A stretch of DNA of 7,381 nt from an uncultured Bacilli bacterium (GTDB lineage Bacteria; Bacillota_I; Bacilli_A; RF39; UBA660): NCBI GenBank assembly GCA_947591175.1, contig CANQDB010000065.1, positions 1-7,381 of the forward strand, written 5' to 3'. A program made the translations under genes and the position numbers. Each line of letters starts with the position of its first letter. The stretch's first letter is position 1. This document shows positions 1 through 5,071 of this stretch, piece by piece. Under the pieces are notes generated by a model. That model saw nothing but the letters and a program-made list of their open reading frames with translations. It made no database searches and was not told the origin of the DNA.

Positions 1-1806
1 CCAGGTACGATTTTTATCTATCAAGAAGAGTATACTGAAGATGAATACCTAGAGAAGTGTTACTTCGATAATGTTAGAGCACTTTTAGAAATAGGTAAAA
101 ATGGAATGGTTAAAATAGTCGAAAGACTAGGTCTTAAACTACATGTTACGATCGACACCAATCCCGTTAAAATGGCAAATCTTTTAGAAACAATGAACGA
201 ATTTGACTTACCACTTGAAATTAACGATTATGAGATGACTATTCCTCTTAATAAACTCTCATTACCAAAAGAACAACTCTTAGAAAATAAACGCGTTGCC
301 CAACAAAATTTCTTAAATATTTTAACTTCACTTTTAGGTAGAATCGACCTAAGAAATCTTGGAATTGGAAGCCTCACGATGTTTCAAAGTGAAACCTTGG
401 ATAAAGTTAACTATGAGAACTTTAAAACCAATAAAGAACTAATTGATACTCTATATGGTGGCTACTATCAACCGGTTAAAGAAGAGAAAAAAGAAACTAA
501 AGAAGAACAAAAGGAAGAAGAAAAAATACCAAAACGAGAAGGTCTTCCTAAATATATGTATCACATCCACTCAAAAGCTTATAAAAATTCTTCTGAACCG
601 ATGGAAAACTTCATCCAAAAAGCACTTGAGGCAGGCTTCAAACAAATAGGCTTTACGGAGTACGCTCCTTTACCACATTTTATCGAGCCTAACTTTGATT
701 TTAGATTAACCGACGAAGAAAAGGATAACTACCTAAAAGAAGCCAAGACTTTAAAAGAAAAATATCGTGACCAAATCGAAATACTTATCGGTCTAGAAGC
801 TCCTTACGAAGATGCTTTAGAAGAATATCTAATTGATTTACGAAAAGACTTAGACTTTTTAGTTTTAGGTCAACATATCGAAGAGAGCCCCTTAAAAAAA
901 CAATGCTTTCGCTATGACGCCGAAAAGAAAAGAGACGTCTTGATCGATCCGTTGTACCCAACATACTACCAAGAAGATGTCATCAAAGGAATCCAAAGTG
1001 GTATCTTTGACATAGTTTCTCATCCCGATTCTTTTTATACCTATCGTGATGATTTAACTAACGAGTACCAATTGTCACTTTATACTGAGAACGCTTATAG
1101 GGCTTCTATTGCAATTTCAGAGACAGCTCTGGAAATGAATATTCCCTTAGAAATAAATTATGCTGGAGTGTTAGAAAGCTTAGAATATAAAGATAAAGAA
1201 TATAGTTACCCATTCTCGATGTTCTGGCGAGTTGTTAAAGAGAAAAAGAATAAAGTGATCTTAGGACTAGATGCTAAAGAAAGCAAAACTTTATTAGAAT
1301 TACCACTATTCTATGAGAAAATAAAAGATAAAGTGCCAGTCGACGACCTTTTAATTCTTGATGAATATCAGCCTGTTGTAGCAAGACGTACAAATTTAAA
1401 GTTACAAGAAACTTTAAGTAATCGCTTTGTTACTAGTGAGACCTATGAAGTTAAATACGTCATTAAAATAATCCAAGAAACAGTTGAGATTTTTCCAGCT
1501 AATATTTCTTTTTCAGATATCAAACAAGCCGTACATACTAAACTAGAACGGGAAGAGGCTTATCTTTTTCAAAAAAGACAAGAAGTTAAAACTCCTGAAA
1601 TGGTGGACTACATAGATACCCATCTAAGAGCTATTCAAAGTGCTCTCGATAGTTACCAAATTGCCATGAACTTAGGTGTTACTAGTACTTCTGAATTTAT
1701 TCTAGCCATGAGTCAGATCACTGAACTTAAGACAACAAAAAATGAAAGTAAAAAAGTAAATGCTTACAAAATAATCAAAAATATTTCTTTAAAACACCAA
1801 TCGTAA
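1..1806 (+). CDS. PHP-domain (HisJ/HisK-like) phosphoesterase-family protein with extra N- and C-terminal regions, 5' partial
   Basis: The frame is open from base 1 and its codons look coding, so the gene starts upstream; 601 residues are visible (numbered from base 1). The first internal ATG is at 106 and has only a weak AGG upstream. Residues 1-155 are an unrecognised mixed helix/strand region. Residues about 158-182 are a Lys/Glu-rich linker. Residues about 185-430 are a PHP domain of the histidinol-phosphatase type: HIH (H188, H190), GFTEYAP (219-223 region), GLEAP (E266), GQH (H292), SHPDSF (H341), EINYAG and GLDAK (D424). PHP enzymes use a trinuclear metal site for phosphoester hydrolysis. 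Here three ligand positions appear changed: N196, Y221 and K426, where His is usual. The protein may therefore be catalytically altered or inactive. Residues 430-601 are helical and unrecognised. No his genes are nearby, so a histidine-biosynthesis role is unsupported. No signal peptide or membrane segment is visible in the part seen. PHP family assignment is fairly sure; function is not. Confidence 0.85.
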   Translation, partial: PGTIFIYQEEYTEDEYLEKCYFDNVRALLEIGKNGMVKIVERLGLKLHVTIDTNPVKMANLLETMNEFDLPLEINDYEMTIPLNKLSLPKEQLLENKRVAQQNFLNILTSLLGRIDLRNLGIGSLTMFQSETLDKVNYENFKTNKELIDTLYGGYYQPVKEEKKETKEEQKEEEKIPKREGLPKYMYHIHSKAYKNSSEPMENFIQKALEAGFKQIGFTEYAPLPHFIEPNFDFRLTDEEKDNYLKEAKTLKEKYRDQIEILIGLEAPYEDALEEYLIDLRKDLDFLVLGQHIEESPLKKQCFRYDAEKKRDVLIDPLYPTYYQEDVIKGIQSGIFDIVSHPDSFYTYRDDLTNEYQLSLYTENAYRASIAISETALEMNIPLEINYAGVLESLEYKDKEYSYPFSMFWRVVKEKKNKVILGLDAKESKTLLELPLFYEKIKDKVPVDDLLILDEYQPVVARRTNLKLQETLSNRFVTSETYEVKYVIKIIQETVEIFPANISFSDIKQAVHTKLEREEAYLFQKRQEVKTPEMVDYIDTHLRAIQSALDSYQIAMNLGVTSTSEFILAMSQITELKTTKNESKKVNAYKIIKNISLKHQS

Positions 1807-1823
1807 AAAATTGATGTTTTTTT
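1791..1823 (+). terminator. Weak intrinsic terminator overlapping the stop codon of the PHP gene
   Basis: The arm AAAACACCAAT (1791-1801) can pair with ATTGATGTTTT (1810-1820) with one C/A mismatch. The 8-base loop contains the TAA stop at 1804-1806. A T-run (1817-1823) overlaps and follows the second arm. The stem is AT-rich, so termination may be partial. Pairing is seen in the sequence; termination is inferred. Confidence 0.5.
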
Positions 1824-1824
1824 C

Positions 1825-1853
1825 TTGCTTTAACAAAAAACTCTCTCTATAAT
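1825..1853 (+). promoter_or_regulatory. Sigma-A-type promoter for the repeat-protein gene
   Basis: A perfect -10 TATAAT (1848-1853) lies 17 bases after a weak -35 TTGCTT (1825-1830, three of six consensus bases). Transcription would start near 1860, giving a leader of only about 19 bases before the ATG at 1879. The -35 sits directly after the T-run of the upstream terminator. Confidence 0.6.
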
Positions 1854-1865
1854 AAATAGATGTCA

Positions 1866-1872
1866 AAAGGAG
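1866..1872 (+). promoter_or_regulatory. Ribosome binding site fixing the start at 1879
   Basis: AAAGGAG ends 6 bases before the ATG at 1879. It supports that ATG over the out-of-frame ATG at 1860, which has no Shine-Dalgarno sequence and leads to a 26-codon frame. Confidence 0.75.
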
Positions 1873-1878
1873 TAGAAC

Positions 1879-3729
1879 ATGAAAAAAGAATTATTAATCC
1901 AACTATTACAAACCCAAATTCAAAACAAAGCTATCGATGAAGAGCTCTATCGAAAACTAGTGAGTCTTTCTAAAGAAGAAGAGAGTATTTTAGAGTATGC
2001 CATATCGTTAACTAGAAAGAAAAACTTACGTTACTTATTGAACCTAATTAAAGAAGATGATACCGAAGTCGAAAACTCTTTTTTCGAAAATATTAAAAGA
2101 ATAAGAGATAATAAAGATTTTCTTAAAGAAAAAGATAAAACTAAATTATTTAGTGCCGCTGTTTTAAAAAGAGGAAGTGAAATATGGAACACTGTTGTAA
2201 CTGGACTTTTCTATAGCCAAGATACAGGTTATTACCTTCCACTTTTCACTAATGAAGATCTCTTAGATAATCAAGAGTTATGGCAAAGATTACTAAATGC
2301 TACTTTTGGTAAACAAATAAGTCCTTTTCTTTATCGCTTATTTACTAATAAACAAGTTTTAACCCATTTGCCGGAAACTATAGATTTAATAAGAATATAT
2401 GAAAAGACTGTAACTGCCGAAGGAAATAATCCCTTATTCGATAGCCTTGCTGATAGATTAACTTCTACTAGTCTTCAAGAGAATGATGAAATATGGTTAA
2501 CTTTTGTTCACCAATTTATTACTAGTTATGAAACATTGGAAGCTAACAGGGAAGAGAAAGATCTCTTTGAACAACATCGTAAAGATTTATTTGATGGATT
2601 TATTCTTTTATCGGAAGCAAGGGAACTTTTAAAAGATGAAGAACTATTTAATCCAGCCTTAGATTTAATTTCTCTTTCATTAACCGATGAAGGAGTACTA
2701 TCTCCTTTCACCAATGAAACTGACTTTAACTATAAAGAGATATTACCAGTTTTAACAAATCCTCTTTATTATAACGATAAAGAACTCTATAAAAAAATTT
2801 ACTGTGCAATAACTGGCGCAATCTATACTAGTGATTACTATGAAGCTTTAACTTATCTTCGGCTTTTAGATTTACCTATGCCTCTTTCTAAAAGTGAAGT
2901 ATTGCCAATTATCGAACTATACGACTTTAACTCATTTGCTGGCTATGAAGAGGAATCATCAATAAAACTAATTGGACGAACTGATGCCTTTTATCGTATT
3001 GCTCAAAATGATGAATTAAGACTTCATCCCGAAGAAAGAGTTGAAGCCATGAAAATAGTTCTTAACGAACGTGATTTAACTAAACTTTATTTCCTTTCTG
3101 ATATACTTACAGATCCAGTTTTATTAACGAAACCTAATTTACGAACAAGTCTACTTAAAGAAGTTGAAATACTTGATAGTAGAGAACTAAATGATAGCTT
3201 TTTCTTGATAACACATCGAGCTCTATTAGAAGATGATAAAAGATATCATAAAGCAACTAGTATTTGGTTTAGACATTTAAAAAGAGTAAGGGAACTAGGT
3301 CCATCCAGAGTTACCAAACCATTAAAAGAAACTCTTATGAGTAAAAGACTCTTAAAACAACCTAAAGACTACGATTATCTTTTACGAAAACTAGATTACG
3401 TTCTTGACAAGAGAGTTTGTGAACCGTATTTAAGTGCAGCTACTAACGAGACACTTTTACAAAATCCTACTATTTGGAAAATGACTTTAGAAAAAATTAT
3501 GCATCAAGAAACGTATAACCAAGCTATCAAAGTTTTTAGTGCCGTTATCGAAACTTTCGAAGAACAAACTTTAACTGATTATGTCTTAGATCAAACTCTA
3601 ACTCCTAAAACATTACTAGCTTATTTGGAAAAGAGTACGGATGATGAGATAACTTTAGATACTAAAGTTTCACAAAAAGCAATGGTTAAAGTAATTACCA
3701 ATGTGCCAAGTCGTAAAAAATCCAATTAA
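1879..3729 (+). CDS. Hypothetical protein with about ten degenerate helical repeats, predicted alpha-solenoid
   Basis: This 616-residue protein is not recognised. It has its own promoter and a good ribosome binding site, and the codon usage matches its neighbours. It has no signal peptide or hydrophobic membrane segment and is rich in Glu, Lys, Leu and Asp, so it is probably cytoplasmic. A 13-residue pattern recurs: hydrophobic, T/S, N, x, x, L, L, x, x, x, x, I/L, then W/Y/F. Copies begin near residues 91, 123, 155, 194, 245, 292, 410, 444, 486 and 521; the aromatic closing residues include W103, W135, W206, F257, Y304, Y456, Y498 and W533. Successive copies are often 32-42 residues apart, as expected for stacked two-helix repeats that bind other proteins. 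The region 305-405 shows no clear copy. The C-terminus is basic (SRKKSN). The upstream gene is a PHP protein and the downstream operon is pheST; neither gives a clear functional clue. That it is a real gene is sure; the solenoid fold is inference. Confidence 0.9.
   Translation: MKKELLIQLLQTQIQNKAIDEELYRKLVSLSKEEESILEYAISLTRKKNLRYLLNLIKEDDTEVENSFFENIKRIRDNKDFLKEKDKTKLFSAAVLKRGSEIWNTVVTGLFYSQDTGYYLPLFTNEDLLDNQELWQRLLNATFGKQISPFLYRLFTNKQVLTHLPETIDLIRIYEKTVTAEGNNPLFDSLADRLTSTSLQENDEIWLTFVHQFITSYETLEANREEKDLFEQHRKDLFDGFILLSEARELLKDEELFNPALDLISLSLTDEGVLSPFTNETDFNYKEILPVLTNPLYYNDKELYKKIYCAITGAIYTSDYYEALTYLRLLDLPMPLSKSEVLPIIELYDFNSFAGYEEESSIKLIGRTDAFYRIAQNDELRLHPEERVEAMKIVLNERDLTKLYFLSDILTDPVLLTKPNLRTSLLKEVEILDSRELNDSFFLITHRALLEDDKRYHKATSIWFRHLKRVRELGPSRVTKPLKETLMSKRLLKQPKDYDYLLRKLDYVLDKRVCEPYLSAATNETLLQNPTIWKMTLEKIMHQETYNQAIKVFSAVIETFEEQTLTDYVLDQTLTPKTLLAYLEKSTDDEITLDTKVSQKAMVKVITNVPSRKKSN
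2149..3477 (+). repeat. Protein-level repeat array inside the hypothetical gene
   Basis: This marks the span from the first to the last clear copy of the 13-residue repeat core (residues 91 to 533). Good examples are FTNEDLLDNQELW (123-135), LTNPLYYNDKELY (292-304), LMSKRLLKQPKDY (486-498) and ATNETLLQNPTIW (521-533). The copies have diverged in DNA sequence, so this is an old protein repeat and not a recent tandem duplication. Copies at 155 and 410 lack the aromatic residue and are weaker. Confidence 0.6.
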
Positions 3730-3736
3730 AAAAAGA

Positions 3737-3765
3737 TATACAAACAAAAATCTTTATGTTATAAT
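3737..3765 (+). promoter_or_regulatory. Promoter of the pheST operon with extended -10
   Basis: TATACA (3737-3742, four of six -35 consensus bases) and TATAAT (3760-3765) are 17 bases apart. The -10 is preceded by TG at 3757-3758, giving the extended form TGnTATAAT. Transcription should start around 3772, just before the 5' arm of T-box stem I. The -35 is only 8 bases after the upstream stop codon. Confidence 0.75.
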
Positions 3766-3869
3766 GAACTAGGTTATTAAAAAACTGTGATGAAGAAGTA
3801 GTACCTATTTACTTCCTTAAAGAGAGTCTTTCAAAGGGTGCAAGAAAGATAAGAAAAAGAAGTAGGGAA

Positions 3870-3872
3870 TTC
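3870..3872 (+). promoter_or_regulatory. T-box specifier codon UUC (Phe)
   Basis: TTC lies directly after GAA (the 3' half of the loop-E motif) and is followed by a purine, as in known specifier loops. The flanks pair: UGAAGA (3791-3796) with TCTTCG (3874-3879). It should be read by the GAA anticodon of tRNA-Phe. A second TTC at 3876-3878 lies within that helix and is a poorer candidate. Confidence 0.85.
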
Positions 3873-3959
3873 GTCTTCGGAGTTCTTAAAGCCAAAACTT
3901 TAAGCGTAACTTTGCGTTAAAAAGATTAAGTGTATAGGCTAACTATAAACGAAGGTGGT

Positions 3960-4010
3960 ACCGCGGAAATATTTCGTCCCTCGACGATGTTTCTAGCGGT
4001 TTTTATTTTA
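3960..4010 (+). terminator. T-box intrinsic terminator, alternative to the antiterminator
   Basis: ACCGC (3960-3964) pairs with GCGGT (3996-4000). Inside it, GGAAATAT (3965-3972) pairs with ATGTTTCT (3987-3994) using G-U pairs, and CGTC (3975-3978) pairs with GACG (3983-3986) around a CCTC loop. Only TT at 3973-3974 and A3995 are bulged. The T-run 4000-4009, broken by one A, follows. The antiterminator instead pairs CGAAGG (3950-3955) with CCCTCG (3978-3983) with one mismatch, and uses the same ACCGC and CGTC segments, so the two folds exclude each other. Confidence 0.9.
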
Positions 4011-4016
4011 AGGAGG
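4011..4016 (+). promoter_or_regulatory. Strong ribosome binding site of pheS
   Basis: A full AGGAGG lies 8 bases before the ATG at 4025. It sets that start over the ATG at 4021, which is only 4 bases away and out of frame. The site begins just after the terminator T-run. Confidence 0.85.
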
Positions 4017-4024
4017 AAAGATGT

Positions 4025-5071
4025 ATGAAAGAAGAAATTGCCAAGATAAGAGAAGAATTGCAAAAAGATTTACAAGAAGTTCAAAATGTTCATGAAGCGA
4101 ACGATTTAAGAGTTAAATATCTAGGTAAAAAAGGACTTATTACGGATTTAACAAAAGATATGGGTAGCAAATCGATCGAAGAAAAGAAAGAATTAGGTAA
4201 GGCTTCAAATGATTTGAAGAACGAAGTAACGGAAGCTATCAATCAAGTTTTAAAGGACTTAGAGGAGAAAGAGTTAGAAGAACGTCTTAAGAAGGATAAA
4301 ATCGATCCGACTTTGCCTGCTACTAATATTCCAGTTGGCGGAATTCACCCTCTTACAAAGATTACGGAAGAGGTCGAAGAACTTTTTGTCTCGATGGGTT
4401 ACGATGTTGTCTCAGGCCCTGAAGTTGAAGATGATTTACACAACTTCCAACTACTAAATGTTCCAAAGAATCATCCGGCGAGAGATGCCCAAGACACGTT
4501 CTATATTACGGAAGAGTTACTTTTAAGAAGTCAAACTTCACCGGTTCAAGCAAGAACTATGTTAAAAATGGAAGATAAAAGCCCAATTAGAATTATTTGC
4601 CCTGGTAAAGTTTATAGAAGAGACGATGACGATGCGACTCACTCACATCAATTTAATCAAATCGAAGGTTTAGTTGTCGGTGAAAATATTTCTCTAGCCG
4701 ATTTGAAAGGAACGCTTGAAGTCTTTGCTAAAAAAATGTTTGGGGAAGATAGGAATGTTCGTTTCCGTCCGAGCTTTTTCCCATTTACGGAACCTAGTTA
4801 TGAAGTTGATGTCTCATGCTTTAAATGCGGTGGTAAAGGTTGTAACATCTGTAAAGGTACCGGTTGGATCGAAATCTTGGGAAGTGGTATGGTTCATCCT
4901 AACGTCTTAAGAGATTGTGGTTATGACCCTAATAAATATACAGGCTTCGCTTTTGGCCTTGGCATCGAACGAGTAGCAATGTTACGTTATGGTATTACAG
5001 ATATTCGTGATTTCTATACGAATGATTTACGTTTCTTAAAGAATTATAACCGAATGGAAGGTGATAAATAA
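4025..5071 (+). CDS. pheS: Phenylalanyl-tRNA synthetase alpha subunit
   Basis: PheS is the catalytic subunit of the cytoplasmic alpha2beta2 enzyme that joins phenylalanine to tRNA-Phe using ATP. At 348 residues the protein is the normal length for bacterial PheS. Residues 1 to about 85 are a charged coiled coil of the type that contacts tRNA. The class II core follows. Motif 1 is in the GGIHPLTKI and SMGYDVVSGPEVEDD region. Motif 2 is KVYRRDDDDATHSHQFNQIEG with R198 and R199. FRPSFFPFTEPS forms part of the substrate pocket, and motif 3 is GFAFGLGIERVAML with R316. Residues 265-281 carry a four-cysteine cluster (C265, C268, C273, C276) followed by KGTGW, a pattern I associate with Bacillota-type PheS. 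The gene is first in the operon, behind the Phe T-box, and its stop overlaps the pheT start. No key residue appears missing. Confidence 0.98.
   Translation: MKEEIAKIREELQKDLQEVQNVHEANDLRVKYLGKKGLITDLTKDMGSKSIEEKKELGKASNDLKNEVTEAINQVLKDLEEKELEERLKKDKIDPTLPATNIPVGGIHPLTKITEEVEELFVSMGYDVVSGPEVEDDLHNFQLLNVPKNHPARDAQDTFYITEELLLRSQTSPVQARTMLKMEDKSPIRIICPGKVYRRDDDDATHSHQFNQIEGLVVGENISLADLKGTLEVFAKKMFGEDRNVRFRPSFFPFTEPSYEVDVSCFKCGGKGCNICKGTGWIEILGSGMVHPNVLRDCGYDPNKYTGFAFGLGIERVAMLRYGITDIRDFYTNDLRFLKNYNRMEGDK
5058..5064 (+). promoter_or_regulatory. Ribosome binding site of pheT inside the end of pheS
   Basis: AAGGTGA lies 6 bases before the ATG at 5071, within the last codons of pheS. With the TAATG overlap this suggests the two subunits are translationally coupled. 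Confidence 0.7.

Larger units (their letters stand above)
3772..4010 (+). ncRNA. T-box riboswitch, phenylalanine-specific, controlling pheST
   Basis: The leader has the expected T-box parts in order. Stem I runs about 3777-3889: a K-turn-like pair UGAUG (3788-3792) and GGAG (3879-3882), an AGTA loop-E element (3797-3800), AGAGAG (3821-3826), the apical GGTGCAAG element (3837-3844), and a specifier loop reading GAA-UUC-G (3867-3873). The specifier UUC is a Phe codon, which matches the downstream genes. A probable stem II lies about 3897-3924. Stem III is TATAG/CTATA (3933-3947). The T-box sequence AAGGTGGTACCGCGG is at 3952-3966. Its bulge TGGT (3956-3959) can pair with ACCA at the 3' end of uncharged tRNA-Phe. 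A competing terminator follows, so control is at transcription termination. Class, specificity and output are strongly supported; exact helix ends are from hand pairing. Confidence 0.95.

Noticed and set aside
443..649. 68-codon + strand frame rich in Lys
   Set aside because: It lies inside the PHP gene in another frame and arises from the purine-rich linker. It has no ribosome binding site.
106..1806. Calling the PHP gene hisK/hisJ (histidinol-phosphatase)
   Set aside because: Family resemblance is clear, but the metal site is incomplete, the protein is far longer than that enzyme, and no his genes are nearby.
1860..1940. ATG at 1860 as a leaderless small gene at the predicted transcription start
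   Set aside because: It gives only 26 codons, has no Shine-Dalgarno sequence, and overlaps the well-supported start at 1879.
2526..2714. 62-codon - strand frame
   Set aside because: It is the antisense shadow of the repeat-protein gene, with a Ser/Lys-rich low-complexity product and no start signals.
4021..4023. Alternative ATG start for pheS
   Set aside because: It is out of frame with pheS, sits only 4 bases from AGGAGG, and soon meets a stop.
4716..4910. 64-codon + strand frame within pheS
   Set aside because: It is fully inside the conserved catalytic core of pheS in another frame.
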